NCBI RefSeq assembly: GCF_900142705.1
Contig: NZ_FRBV01000013.1
Span: 1-64,000, forward strand
Direction of reading: 5' to 3'
DNA: 64,000 nt
From: Nitrosospira sp. Nsp11
Lineage (GTDB): Bacteria > Pseudomonadota > Gammaproteobacteria > Burkholderiales > Nitrosomonadaceae
Shown here: positions 43,557 through 53,305 of the stretch, in pieces
How the letters are laid out: every line of letters begins with the position of its first letter
Position numbering within the stretch: position 1 is the stretch's first letter
Translations under genes and position numbers: made by a program
Notes under the pieces: generated by a model
What the model was told of the DNA's origin: nothing
What the model saw: the letters and a program-made list of their open reading frames with translations, nothing else
Databases searched by the model: none

Positions 43557-46349
43557 CTACTGCATCTGCTTCAGCAAGCTTCTGGCCTCATCGATACCAG
43601 CGAAATTCTTTCCCGTGCCTAGCAGTTGTTCGAGTTCCTTGCGGGCACCTGCCTTGTTGCCCGATTTGCCAAGCCCGACCGCAAGATGGTAACGAAATTC
43701 CGTCGACTCGGGCACGAGGGATGTCGCTTTCTCCAGAAATGGCAGGCCTCGTGCAATATTGCCTTGCTCCACCAGCACCCATCCCAGCGTATCCAGTACA
43801 GTCGGATCGCTGGCGGTCACCCGATAGGCCTTCTCCGCGTATTCCAGGGCGCGCGGATCTTTTTCCTGCTGGTAGAGCCAGGCCAGATTATTTAGTGCGG
43901 GCATAAAATCAGGGGCTTGCTTCAGAATGACTTGAAACTGCTCGATGGCGGCTGTATTCTGCCGCTCCGCCATATAGATTTCGGCAAGATACATGCGGGT
44001 AGCTGCGTCGGCAGGGTGTTGCTTTAGCCATTCGGTCAGCCTGGAAGTTGCCTCTTTCCCTTTTCCGGCCTCGCGCAGCGATGCATGCAACTTCGTCAAC
44101 AACGATCCACTTTTACTGAGAGCAAACGCCTGCTCATACGCCCTCGCAGCAGCGGCGGGCTCTTTTTGCGTCATCAGCAGATCGCCTTCCAGAATATAAC
44201 CCACAGGCAATTTTCCCTGCTGTTTCTGGATCTGCCTGGCGATAGCGAGAGCTTGCTCATGATTTCCTTTGCGTACTTCTAACGCAGTTTGCGCCAATTG
44301 AGCATCCACATAATCCGGCTTGATCGCCAGCGCTTTTTTCAAGGCTTCTGATGCCGCCGACGGGTTCTCCATCGCCGCATAAATCGAGGCAATACGCAAT
44401 TGAGCGCGCGCATATTCAGGTCGCATGGCGGCAAGTTTCTTGTAGCTTTCCAGCGCAGCCGCTTTGTTCTCACCGGCGAGCTGGGCTTGCGCCAGAAGTT
44501 CCAGAACCCCTGGATCGGTGGGGTTGCTGCTTTGCAGCTTTTGCGCAAGAGTCAGAGACTTCTGTTTTTCCCCCGAACGAAGATAATGCTCCGCCAGAAG
44601 CATGGCTGCCTGCTGTGATTCCGGATTCTCCTGACTGGCCCGTTCCAGCCATGCGGTGGCCTCCTTGTTCTGTTGTTGGCTGAGAGCGAGGCGCGCCAGC
44701 GCGGTCATGACCTGAATGTTCTTCTTGTCTTTTTCCAAAATCGCTTCAAAGCGCTTTTTGGCGGCATCCGGTTTTTTTTCCAGCAAATCAAGTTGAGCCA
44801 GATTAGCCACAGCGGGAAAGTACGCTGGCTGGAGAGAAAGCGCCCTCTCAAAGCTGGCGCGTGCGTTTGCGACATCGTTTTTGCCCATGTAGATGCCACC
44901 TTTCAAATTTTGAACAAGCGGATTGTCTGGATTTTCTTTTTCAACGGTTTTCGCGGCGACGAGCGCCTTGTCGAATTCCCTGAGACGAAGGTGGGTCATG
45001 ACCAGCAGGATGCCTGTCTGCGACGAATTAGGGTCGAGTTTCGCCGCTGTTTCCAACTCGGCCACTGCGCGACCGTTCTCACCCTGACCCAGTTTGCTCA
45101 TGCTGAGCGCGGTGTGGAGTAGCGCATTTTTTGGGGCGAGCTGACTGGCTTTTTCAAAATTTTCCGTGGCTTTAACGAAATCTTTGGATTGCATATAGGC
45201 TTCGCCTGCCAGAGCAAACAATTGGGGATCCTGTTGCCCGCTTTTTAGGGCCGGTGTCAATACGTCGATTACCCGCTGAGGCTGGTGGCTTTTCAAGAGA
45301 CTGGAAGCCAACAACTTGCGTGCGTAAAGGTTTTGCGGGTCCTTCCCCAGATATTGTTTCAGATGTTGCTCGGCTTGTGGCGCAGACCCCAAAGCGATTT
45401 GGACTGCCCCAGCAAGCAATAGGCTGGGCATGTGGTCCGGTGCTTTACTTAATATTTGCTGCAGAGAGTCCAAGGCGGCGCCGTATTTACCCTCGTTGAA
45501 ATCCAGGAGCGCCTGGGTATAGAAAACCATAAGGCTGCCGGGCGCCACCGCGCGAGCTGCGTCGATATTCGATTTCGCAACGTCGAATTTCCTTGTGCCA
45601 ATTTCCAAAAGTGCTTTATCAAGGTAGGCGGTGGGGCTGTCTGGTTTTAGCTTGGTAACCTGATCATAGGCGGCTAGCGCTAAATCAACTTTCCCCTGTA
45701 CGCGCAGCAGGTTACCTTTATAAAGCCAAGCATCGGGGTTGCCCGGGTTTTTGGCTACGGCTTGCTCCGCGAATTGATTTGTTGCTTCGAGATCCTGATT
45801 CGCCAATGCGCATTTTGATAAGCCGATCAGCGCATCGGAAAAATCAGGTTTGCCCTTGAGCGCGCCTTCGAACGACTCCTTGGCATCGTTAACCTTACCG
45901 AGCGCAAGTGATGCGTTTCCCCGCAATGCTAAAATTTCGGGTGAAGGCTTGTCTTCTGAAAGCTGTTTCGTCTTGTCTAACACCTGCTGGAATTCACCCA
46001 GGTTAAACAAAGTTTGTCCCAACTCGGGCATTACCGTTGCAGGGCTCATTCCCAGGTTTAAAGCCTTTTGCAGCTCTTTCTCGGCCGATCGCAAGTCCCC
46101 GGTCTTGTTGTAGGCCGTACCCAGTAGGTACCGCGCTTCCGGATCATCCGGATTTTTCTGCAACGCGTTCTTAAGCTGGATAATGGCAGCCTTGTTGTCT
46201 CCTTGTTCCTGGTACTGTCTGGCGTCGGAAATCAGGGTTTGGACATTCTCCGATTTATCGCAGCCTGCTGCACCGGTGCCAATGAGTGCCGAAGAGATCA
46301 TGAGGGCCAATAGATTTTTCGTTGCCGTAACTTTGCTTACATCACGCAT
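43557..46349 (-). CDS. prsT: PrsT-like TPR lipoprotein 2
   Basis: 930 residues, paralogous to its downstream neighbour along its whole length. Signal peptide with lipobox-like LIGTGAAGC at about 22-30, then tetratricopeptide repeats (for example ALQKNPDDPEARYLLGTAYNK, YEQAFALSKSGSLLTKLH, AYRVTASDPTVLDTLGWVL). ATG 46349 is followed by MRDVSK; a pyrimidine-rich leader precedes it and the best ribosome binding site is AGAAAGGAAAT. A direct repeat (AGAAACATTC twice, 12-bp period, 46447-46468) lies about 100 bp upstream and may be an operator. Confidence 0.9.
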   Translation of the reverse strand: MRDVSKVTATKNLLALMISSALIGTGAAGCDKSENVQTLISDARQYQEQGDNKAAIIQLKNALQKNPDDPEARYLLGTAYNKTGDLRSAEKELQKALNLGMSPATVMPELGQTLFNLGEFQQVLDKTKQLSEDKPSPEILALRGNASLALGKVNDAKESFEGALKGKPDFSDALIGLSKCALANQDLEATNQFAEQAVAKNPGNPDAWLYKGNLLRVQGKVDLALAAYDQVTKLKPDSPTAYLDKALLEIGTRKFDVAKSNIDAARAVAPGSLMVFYTQALLDFNEGKYGAALDSLQQILSKAPDHMPSLLLAGAVQIALGSAPQAEQHLKQYLGKDPQNLYARKLLASSLLKSHQPQRVIDVLTPALKSGQQDPQLFALAGEAYMQSKDFVKATENFEKASQLAPKNALLHTALSMSKLGQGENGRAVAELETAAKLDPNSSQTGILLVMTHLRLREFDKALVAAKTVEKENPDNPLVQNLKGGIYMGKNDVANARASFERALSLQPAYFPAVANLAQLDLLEKKPDAAKKRFEAILEKDKKNIQVMTALARLALSQQQNKEATAWLERASQENPESQQAAMLLAEHYLRSGEKQKSLTLAQKLQSSNPTDPGVLELLAQAQLAGENKAAALESYKKLAAMRPEYARAQLRIASIYAAMENPSAASEALKKALAIKPDYVDAQLAQTALEVRKGNHEQALAIARQIQKQQGKLPVGYILEGDLLMTQKEPAAAARAYEQAFALSKSGSLLTKLHASLREAGKGKEATSRLTEWLKQHPADAATRMYLAEIYMAERQNTAAIEQFQVILKQAPDFMPALNNLAWLYQQEKDPRALEYAEKAYRVTASDPTVLDTLGWVLVEQGNIARGLPFLEKATSLVPESTEFRYHLAVGLGKSGNKAGARKELEQLLGTGKNFAGIDEARSLLKQMQ

Positions 46350-46901
46350 ATAAAATTTCCTTTCTCTGCATTAGCATTTCTCTTGGGCGCGGATCTTGCT
46401 GCAGCTGATCGCTACAAGTCTTCAATAAATAGATCAAGAATCCAACGAATGTTTCTATGAATGTTTCTGAGAGTGGCGTCGAGCCAACAGAGTTGGGAGC
46501 CAGCATGAATTACCTCATTTCAATCAATTACGGCTGGTGTGCGAGAAAGATTAGCCCTTGAAATAAAGGCGTCTCCATACTCGGATCACCCGAATGATTA
46601 CAGGAGCACAGAACGCAGGTGGCAGAGATCGAGTTGTGCCACTATATCCATGATTTGCTACGGCTACAACATGTTGTGACATGTGTTGAGGAAGAACGTA
46701 TCAATATATCTAACTGCCTTCTTTGTATTTGCTCCGCCGATACCGTCAAGCGTGGCTGACCGCCGAACGGGCAGGCTAACTTCCCCCAGAAAACTCGAGC
46801 TGAATCCACTGGGTAAGGGATGCAGATCTCGTAGCCTCAAATTCAACGAAAGTCCGGCGGCCCCAACCGACCGAACCAAAGACTGAGATATTGTGATCAA
46901 C
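46350..46901. other. Intergenic stretch upstream of PrsT-like gene 2
   Basis: About 550 bp. It contains GAATGTTTCT twice (46447-46456 and 46459-46468) and the presumed leftward promoter. A 140-codon minus-strand frame (46664-47086) overlaps the inositol phosphatase gene and has no domain, so it is not called. Confidence 0.4.
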
Positions 46902-47684
46902 CTACCGATGCGCCCGTACCCAGTCCCGCCACTGGATGAACAGGCCCGGGTCAAGCGCAGCGACGGCCGAGCGCTGCCAGAGTGGTTCAGCCCAGAAATC
47001 ATCCTTATCAAGACCGCACATATGTCCCCCTGCCTCTTGCAGAATAAGACTGCCTGCTGCGTAGTCCCACAGTTTTTGGCCGCCATGCAGGTACAGGTCG
47101 AACCGGCCGGCAGCCGTGTAACACCATTCCAGCGAGCAGGCGCCGTAATTCCGATAGGAAGAAAAAGGGCGTAAGGAGCAGACGCTTTCCGCGAGCTTGG
47201 GTGTAAGCCGCTTCAAATCAACGTTCGCCATCGCTCCGCGCAAAGATGGGACATGCTCCTTGATCGGCAGTTTTTCACCGTTCAGGTAGGCTCCTTTGCC
47301 TTGTTCGGCATAGAACATTTCGTCTGAAACAGGATTATAAACCGCGCCGAGCACGCTCCTGCCATGGCGCATCAGGGCCACGGAAACCGCGAAATAGGGC
47401 AGTCCGTTGACAAAATTCGAAGTGCCGTCTATCGGATCCATGCACCATAGTCCGGCATCCCCCGCCTGCCAGCGATCAATCTGTTCGCGTTCCGCCATTT
47501 CTTCCCCAACCACGGGGCCCGGATAAATCTTTCGTAATTCCTTCGACAATGTTTCCTGCGTGACGAGATCTGCTTCGGTAAACAGGCTGCCATCCGCTTT
47601 GCGCTGCCGTGCCACCTTCAAATAGCGCGGCAGTATTTCCTGCTGAGCGACCGCTTTAATCGCAGCAATGACCGCGCTGAGCAC
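46902..47684 (-). CDS. Inositol monophosphatase-family protein
   Basis: 260 residues. The metal-binding motifs of the IMPase/FBPase/CysQ superfamily are present: GEEMAE near residue 61, WCMDPIDGTSNFVNGLP near 78-94, and WDYAAGSLILQEAGG near 203-217. Substrate could be inositol phosphate, 3'-phosphoadenosine 5'-phosphate or a sugar phosphate; sequence alone does not decide. The start is GTG 47684, three bases after the stop of the thioredoxin-fold gene, so the two are translated together. Cytosolic. Confidence 0.92.
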   Translation of the reverse strand: MLSAVIAAIKAVAQQEILPRYLKVARQRKADGSLFTEADLVTQETLSKELRKIYPGPVVGEEMAEREQIDRWQAGDAGLWCMDPIDGTSNFVNGLPYFAVSVALMRHGRSVLGAVYNPVSDEMFYAEQGKGAYLNGEKLPIKEHVPSLRGAMANVDLKRLTPKLAESVCSLRPFSSYRNYGACSLEWCYTAAGRFDLYLHGGQKLWDYAAGSLILQEAGGHMCGLDKDDFWAEPLWQRSAVAALDPGLFIQWRDWVRAHR

Positions 47685-47687
47685 CGG

Positions 47688-48245
47688 TTATTCCGTCCGC
47701 CACTTGATTGAACACCCGATGCTGGGGATCTGCTCGCGTGGCCCCTTGCCGGTTCGGGCAACCTCGAGCATTCCTTCGAAGAGCTCGCGTCGCACACCGA
47801 GAGGAGCGGCTTCCTTGCGGGATGCGTCCAATCGGCCGCGGTACTGCAATTCGAGCCGGTCATTCAAGCCGAAGAAGTCGGGTGTGCAGACCGCTCCGTA
47901 CGCTTTTGCCACTTCCTGGGTTTCGTCCCAAACATAGGGAAAAGAAAAATCGCATTCCCTTGCTATCCGTGCCATATTGTCGAATGAGTCCTCCGGGTAG
48001 TCGGCCGGATCGTTCGACATGATGGCAATAGCGCCTATACCGTGTGGGCGTAGTTCCGCCGCATCCCGGACAAGGCGATCTCGAATCGCTTTTACATAAG
48101 GACAATGGTTGCAGATGAACATCACAACCAATCCTCTTTCACCTTTTACGGATGCGAGGTTGTACCGTTTTCCGTCCACCCCCTGCAAGTCGAAATCCGC
48201 GGCCTTCCAGCCGAAATCGCAAACAGGTGTTTCCAGGCTCGCCAT
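47688..48245 (-). CDS. Thioredoxin-fold redoxin protein
   Basis: 185 residues with an AhpC/TSA-like thioredoxin fold. The motif FICNHCPYVK (about 43-52) supplies a CxxC (CNHC); GVDGKRYNLASVKG and VCTPDFFGLN are further family marks, the latter with cis-Pro after Thr. No signal peptide, so cytosolic. A thiol reductase or peroxidase role is likely. GGAGAGAAAAC precedes ATG 48245. It is followed after three bases by an inositol-phosphatase-family gene; proteins of this CNHCPY group are common but poorly characterised. Confidence 0.9.
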   Translation of the reverse strand: MASLETPVCDFGWKAADFDLQGVDGKRYNLASVKGERGLVVMFICNHCPYVKAIRDRLVRDAAELRPHGIGAIAIMSNDPADYPEDSFDNMARIARECDFSFPYVWDETQEVAKAYGAVCTPDFFGLNDRLELQYRGRLDASRKEAAPLGVRRELFEGMLEVARTGKGPREQIPSIGCSIKWRTE

Positions 48246-48461
48246 GTTTTCTCTCCGGAATTAATAACAAAATGAATTTGATCTCGCTGCACGTCCAAAA
48301 GCAACGGTACCAGCACTGAATGTAATTTAGCCTGCCGAACGTGTTTTATATAAAAGGTAAATCTTCGAACAATATCCTCCTGCGAAATACAAGTTTATTG
48401 ATGCGCCATTATATTATCATGGCCTGATCATTGGTTTCTTCCTGCTCACTCCTGCTAAGCG

Positions 48462-49229
48462 ATGACATTCCCCCGTTTTTTTTCACCAGAAAGAATCAGC
48501 ATAGGCCAGGTCATCGAACTGTCGGTGGTTGCGGCGCATCATGCCTCCCGCGTGTTAAGGCTCCAGCAAGGGGATGAATTGATTTTATTCAACGGCAACG
48601 GCGGCGAATATTGGGCGACTATTGAGCTTATCAATAAAAGCGGCGTTGCGGTTGTGGTCGAAAAGTACCTTGATATCGAGCGCGAGTCGCGACTCGACAT
48701 CACGCTAGCGCAAACAGTGTGCGCCAGCGAGAAAATGGACTGGATTGTCCAGAAGGGGGTGGAGTTGGGAGTAAGACGCATTCAGCCTCTGGCTGCAAAA
48801 CGGGGACTGGTGAAACTATCAGACGAGCGCGCGGAAAAACGCATGAAGCACTGGCAACAAGTTATTATTGCCGCTTGTGAGCAGTGCGGTAGAAACCGCG
48901 TTCCGCCAATGATGCCGTTGATATCGATATCCAAATGGCTGGACAATCAAGTTAGTGAGCGCAAGAATTTAAGCGACGATAATCCTCCTGGCTCATGTTT
49001 TATTCTCTCGCCCGCGGCAAAAAAAGGTTTGCGCGATCTTCCCGCATTTCCCGTGGCCGCTCCTCTAACGCTACTGGTCGGGCCCGAAGGGGGGTTTGCC
49101 GCGGAGGAAGAGGCTGCGGCCCTGGTGGCTGGATTTGTTCCGTTACGGCTAGGCGCGCGCATACTTCGTACCGAAACCGCTGCATTAGCGGCAGTTGCAG
49201 CAATACAGGCACTGTGGGGTGATTATTGA
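48462..49229 (+). CDS. rsmE: 16S rRNA U1498 N3-methyltransferase
   Basis: SPOUT methyltransferase that makes m3U1498 in 16S rRNA of the 30S subunit, with SAM as donor. 255 residues; an N-terminal PUA-like domain (about 1-70, HHASRVLRLQQGDELILFNGNGGEYWA) is followed by the knot domain with LTLAQTVCASEKMDWIVQKGVELGV and the binding loop LLVGPEGGF, ending with LGARILRTETAALAA. Cytosolic. It is divergent from the thioredoxin-fold gene and precedes argA, a frequent arrangement in betaproteobacteria. Confidence 0.97.
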   Translation: MTFPRFFSPERISIGQVIELSVVAAHHASRVLRLQQGDELILFNGNGGEYWATIELINKSGVAVVVEKYLDIERESRLDITLAQTVCASEKMDWIVQKGVELGVRRIQPLAAKRGLVKLSDERAEKRMKHWQQVIIAACEQCGRNRVPPMMPLISISKWLDNQVSERKNLSDDNPPGSCFILSPAAKKGLRDLPAFPVAAPLTLLVGPEGGFAAEEEAAALVAGFVPLRLGARILRTETAALAAVAAIQALWGDY

Positions 49230-49365
49230 TTTCCGGGATTCAATGGTAGCATCCGCATCAACATGCACATTCGGTTTTGAGGCTTTGTTCGAGCATTGAA
49301 CCGTAAGGTTAGTGCAATGCTGGCTTCCTCTTTCTATTACATAGTATGAACAGCGCATCTCCAAC

Positions 49366-50706
49366 ATGAGGCTAGACACGGATTTTGTAAGCTGGTTCCG
49401 ATCGGTAGCGCCCTACGTTAATGCTTTCCGCCATAAAATCTTTGTTGTTGCCTTTGGTGGCGAGGTCGTGGCTGACGGCAAGTTTGTCGAACTTGTTCAT
49501 GACCTAAATTTGCTGGCAAGCTTGGGCGTACGCCTGGTACTGGTCCATGGTGCGCGCCCCCAGATCGAATCGCGGCTGAATGAAAATAACCTGCAGACGA
49601 TCTATGTCAGGGGGATGCGCGTTACCGACGGCGCGGCGCTGCAGTGCGTAAAGGAATCAATAGGACGGGTCCGGGTTGAAATTGAGGCGCTGTTGTCAAT
49701 GGGCTTGCCCAATTCGCCTATGGCCAATGCCGCTATTCGTGTCGCCAGCGGAAATTTCGTCACCGCACGTCCTATCGGCGTAATAGAAGGTATTGATCTG
49801 ATGCATACCGGCGAGGTGCGGAGGGTGGATACCGCGGCTATCCGTTCGCGGTTGGAACAAGGGGAGTTGACGCTGCTTTCACCATTGGGGTATTCACCTA
49901 CGGGCGAGATTTTTAACCTAACGCTGGAAAATGTTGCGGCAGAAGCAGCGATTGCGCTCAAAGCAGAAAAACTGATTTTTCTGATGGATGCCGAAAGCAT
50001 AGAAAAAGAATCTCCTGATACGTCAGAGGCGTTGCTGCCGCGTGAACTGACTGTGGCCGAGTGCAAGGCGCTCCTGGCGCGTGCTGCCGACGGGCCTCCC
50101 AGGCTATCGGACGATGTCCGGTTGTATCTGCCGTTTGCGGTACGGGCTTGTGAAGGGGGTGTATCCCGCGTTCACCTCATCAGTCGGCATGTGGATGGTG
50201 CAATATTACAGGAGCTATTTACGCACGGCGGGATAGGAAGCATGATATCTGATGGCCCATTGCAAAATTTACGGGATGCGAGGATAGAGGATGTCGGCGC
50301 TATCCTTCAATTGATCGGGCCTCTGGAAGCTGATGGGACACTGGTACGACGGAACCGCGAATTGCTGGAGATGGAAATCGGCCGCTTCGTAGTGGTCGAA
50401 CACGATCGAATGATAGCCGGCTGCGCCGCGCTCTATCCTTTTCCCGACGATAAGGCGGGCGAGCTTGCCTGTCTCACGGTGCATCCGGATTATCGTAGCG
50501 CGGGGTGTGGCGATGCGTTGCTCAAGCGTATTGAAGCCAAGGCGAGGTCTCAGGGAAGTAAAAAATTGTTTGTTCTCACCACCCGAACTGCCCACTGGTT
50601 TGTCGAGCGAGGTTTCGTAGAGACTGATGTCCATGAATTACCCAAAGCAAAACAGGGTCTATACAACTACCGTCGCCGCTCCAAGGTATTCGTAAAAAAT
50701 ATATAA
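49366..50706 (+). CDS. argA: Amino-acid N-acetyltransferase (N-acetylglutamate synthase)
   Basis: First step of arginine synthesis: glutamate + acetyl-CoA to N-acetylglutamate. 446 residues, typical of the classical ArgA. Residues 1-290 are the amino acid kinase-like regulatory domain that binds arginine (VVAFGGEVVADG, LVLVHGARPQIE); residues about 300-446 are the GNAT domain with LACLTVHPDYRSAGCGDALLKRIEAKA. Feedback inhibition by arginine is expected for the family. The ribosome binding site is weak. Confidence 0.97.
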   Translation: MRLDTDFVSWFRSVAPYVNAFRHKIFVVAFGGEVVADGKFVELVHDLNLLASLGVRLVLVHGARPQIESRLNENNLQTIYVRGMRVTDGAALQCVKESIGRVRVEIEALLSMGLPNSPMANAAIRVASGNFVTARPIGVIEGIDLMHTGEVRRVDTAAIRSRLEQGELTLLSPLGYSPTGEIFNLTLENVAAEAAIALKAEKLIFLMDAESIEKESPDTSEALLPRELTVAECKALLARAADGPPRLSDDVRLYLPFAVRACEGGVSRVHLISRHVDGAILQELFTHGGIGSMISDGPLQNLRDARIEDVGAILQLIGPLEADGTLVRRNRELLEMEIGRFVVVEHDRMIAGCAALYPFPDDKAGELACLTVHPDYRSAGCGDALLKRIEAKARSQGSKKLFVLTTRTAHWFVERGFVETDVHELPKAKQGLYNYRRRSKVFVKNI

Positions 50707-50836
50707 GTGGTAGTTTATCGACTGCTATGTCAATTCACTGTCACGGAACCTTGTCTTTGATTAACGGGCAAGTACGGTTAAGGTTGATGTAACGGCTTAC
50801 AAATTTATCTGCTGTCATACCTGGAGAAGAGCTCAA

Positions 50837-51109
50837 ATGGCAAAATTCGTTAAATGCATCAAACTTGGGCGTGAAATGGAAGGATTGGATTTTCAACCGT
50901 ATCCGGGGGAGTTAGGGAAGCGTATATTCGATAACGTATCGAAAGAGGCCTGGGCCGGATGGATCAGGCATCAAACCATGCTGGTCAATGAGTATCGCTT
51001 GAATCTATCAGATATCAAGGCACGCAAGTATCTGGCTGAGCAACTTGAGGCGTATTTCTTTGGGGCAGGGGCCGAGCATCCTGTGGGCTATGTGCCGCCG
51101 ACGAAATAA
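50837..51109 (+). CDS. yggX: Probable Fe(2+)-trafficking protein
   Basis: 90 residues of the YggX family, which protects iron-sulphur proteins from oxidants and may carry Fe(II). The conserved Cys near the start (FVKCIKLG) and [16 protein letters not shown] are present, as are [19 protein letters not shown] and the C-terminal PVGYVPP. Cytosolic. GGAGAAGAGCTC before ATG 50837. In many betaproteobacteria it lies after argA, as here (130-bp gap). Confidence 0.96.
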   Translation: MAKFVKCIKLGREMEGLDFQPYPGELGKRIFDNVSKEAWAGWIRHQTMLVNEYRLNLSDIKARKYLAEQLEAYFFGAGAEHPVGYVPPTK

Positions 51110-51189
51110 TAAATTCGGGAGTACGTCTTGCGTGAAAGATTCGATTTATCCACTACTGCCAAACCTGCGCAGGCTGAAGCTGCTTTTTC

Positions 51190-53271
51190 ATGACAAATCC
51201 ACAAACTGTTAGTCCATTTCTCAACCGCGAACTGGGCCTGATAGAGTTTAACCGGCGAGTTCTTGCTCAGGCTGGAAACAAGGACACGCCGCTTCTGGAA
51301 CGCTTGAAATTTCTGTGCATAGTCAGCAGTAATTTGGACGAATTTTTTGAGGTGCGCATTGCCGGGCTAAAGGAGCAGATCAAGCTGGACACGCCCGGCT
51401 TCGGGCCGGACGGGATGTTACCGCATCAGGTATTCAAGCGCGTTTGCGAGCAGGCACATGCGCTCGTGGCGCGACAGTACCAGTTATTGAACCAGGATGT
51501 TCTGCCGGGCCTTGCAAGCGAAGGCATCCGGTTTCTGCGCCGCGCCACGTGGAACGATGCTCAACGCGACTGGATCAAGGCTTATTTCTTTCGTGAGATG
51601 ATGCCGGTTCTGACCCCTATAGGTCTTGATATCTCGCATCCGTTTCCACGCGTGCTCAACAAGAGCTTGAATTTCGCAGTTGAACTGGAAGGCAAAGACG
51701 CCTTTGGGCGCGGCTCTGGAACGGCTATCGTGCAAGCGCCGCGTGTACTGCCGCGTGTGATTCCGCTGCCGCCCGAGCTCAGTAACTGCGAGTATAACTT
51801 CGTGTTTCTGTCCTCTATTTTGCATGCGCATGTTGGGGAATTATTCTCCGGTATGAGCGTCCTCGGCTGCTATCAATTCCGCGCGACTCGCAATAGTAAC
51901 CTGTTTGTGGACGAGGAAGAAGTCAAGAACCTCCGCATCGCGTTGCAGGGCGAGTTGCCCCAGCGACATTTCGGCAACGCGGTACGGCTCGAAGTGGCGG
52001 ACAATTGCCCAAAACACATGTCGGATTTTTTGCTGGACCAGCTTGGCCTTTCTCAAGACGATTTTTATCAGGTGGAAGGGCCAGTGAATCTGGTACGGTT
52101 GATGCTGGTTCCCGATCAGATCGAGCGTCCCGGCCTGAAATACTCGCCGTTCATTCCCGGTCTGCCGCTAACGTTGCAAAAGAAAAAAGCCGTGGATATT
52201 TTTCAGATGATCCGGAAGAACGATATTCTTCTGCATCATCCGTATCAATCATTTCAGCCGGTAATTCATTTCATTCAGCAGGCTGCGGCTGATCCTGACG
52301 TTGTGGCCATAAAACAGACCGTATACCGTACAGGAACGGATTCGTTAGTCATGACAGCGCTTATCGCTGCCGCCAGCAGCGGCAAGGAAGTAACGGTAGC
52401 CGTGGAGTTGCTGGCGCGTTTCGATGAGGAAGCCAACATTAACTGGGCCAGCCGGCTGGAGGAAGTCGGCGCGCATGTCGTGTATGGGGTGGTCGGCTAC
52501 AAAACTCATGCCAAGATGGCAATGGTTGTTCGGCGTGAGGAGGGCAAGCTGCGGCGTTACGTACACTTGGGTACGGGTAATTACCACGCCGGCACTGCCC
52601 GGCTCTATACCGATTTCGGATTATTTACTTCCAATGAGGATGTCTGCGCGGACGTGAATGAAGTATTCACGCAGTTGACCGGCCTCGGCAAGGCAGGGAA
52701 ATTAAGGCATCTGTGGCAATCTCCGTTTAGCTTCCACAGCCAGATGCTGGCGGCCGTCGATAGCGAGATTCAGAATGCGAAAGCGGGGAAGCCTGCACGT
52801 ATCATCGCCAAAATGAATGCCTTGCTCGAGCCGGAAATCATCAAGGCGCTATATGCCGCTTCCGGTGCCGGGGTGAAAATCGATCTTATCGTGCGTGGCG
52901 TCTGCGCTCTACGACCCGGAATTAAGGGGTTATCGGATAACATCCGGGTGCGCTCGGTCATCGGACGGTTCCTCGAGCATACCCGGATTTTCTATTTTCG
53001 TAGCGGCGGCGCCCAGACCATTTATCTTTCAAGCGGCGACTGGATGGATCGGAATTTTTTTCGCCGTATCGAGATATGCTTTCCGGTTCTGGACGCGAAA
53101 CTGAAAAAGCGGGTGCTTGCCGAAGGCCTTAATATATATCTCAAGGACAACAGGCAGGCATGGGACATGGACGGTGATGGTAATTATCGTCTCAAGATGA
53201 CCCGCAGAGGCAAGCGGCTTTGTGCTCAAGAGATGCTGCTTGCGGAGTTGGCGGCATCGAAGCCAGGTTGA
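51190..53271 (+). CDS. ppk: Polyphosphate kinase 1
   Basis: Reversibly moves the gamma phosphate of ATP onto polyphosphate through a phosphohistidine. 693 residues, normal length. Domain order is N, H, C1, C2. FLNRELGLIEFNRRVLAQA is the family start; VYRTGTDSLVMTALIAAASSGK and YGVVGYKTHAKMAMV, the latter with the catalytic His of the C1 domain, are present; VHLGTGNYH and FLEHTRIFYF follow. Peripheral to the inner membrane in known cases. It is followed after 34 bp by a CYTH-CHAD protein, which makes a polyphosphate operon likely. Confidence 0.97.
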   Translation: MTNPQTVSPFLNRELGLIEFNRRVLAQAGNKDTPLLERLKFLCIVSSNLDEFFEVRIAGLKEQIKLDTPGFGPDGMLPHQVFKRVCEQAHALVARQYQLLNQDVLPGLASEGIRFLRRATWNDAQRDWIKAYFFREMMPVLTPIGLDISHPFPRVLNKSLNFAVELEGKDAFGRGSGTAIVQAPRVLPRVIPLPPELSNCEYNFVFLSSILHAHVGELFSGMSVLGCYQFRATRNSNLFVDEEEVKNLRIALQGELPQRHFGNAVRLEVADNCPKHMSDFLLDQLGLSQDDFYQVEGPVNLVRLMLVPDQIERPGLKYSPFIPGLPLTLQKKKAVDIFQMIRKNDILLHHPYQSFQPVIHFIQQAAADPDVVAIKQTVYRTGTDSLVMTALIAAASSGKEVTVAVELLARFDEEANINWASRLEEVGAHVVYGVVGYKTHAKMAMVVRREEGKLRRYVHLGTGNYHAGTARLYTDFGLFTSNEDVCADVNEVFTQLTGLGKAGKLRHLWQSPFSFHSQMLAAVDSEIQNAKAGKPARIIAKMNALLEPEIIKALYAASGAGVKIDLIVRGVCALRPGIKGLSDNIRVRSVIGRFLEHTRIFYFRSGGAQTIYLSSGDWMDRNFFRRIEICFPVLDAKLKKRVLAEGLNIYLKDNRQAWDMDGDGNYRLKMTRRGKRLCAQEMLLAELAASKPG

Positions 53272-53305
53272 GATCCGCCATGGAGCAAACCTGCAAAACC
53301 ACAGT

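Noticed and set aside
46664-47086. 140-codon minus-strand frame
   Set aside because: Overlaps the real inositol-phosphatase gene in another frame and has no family match.
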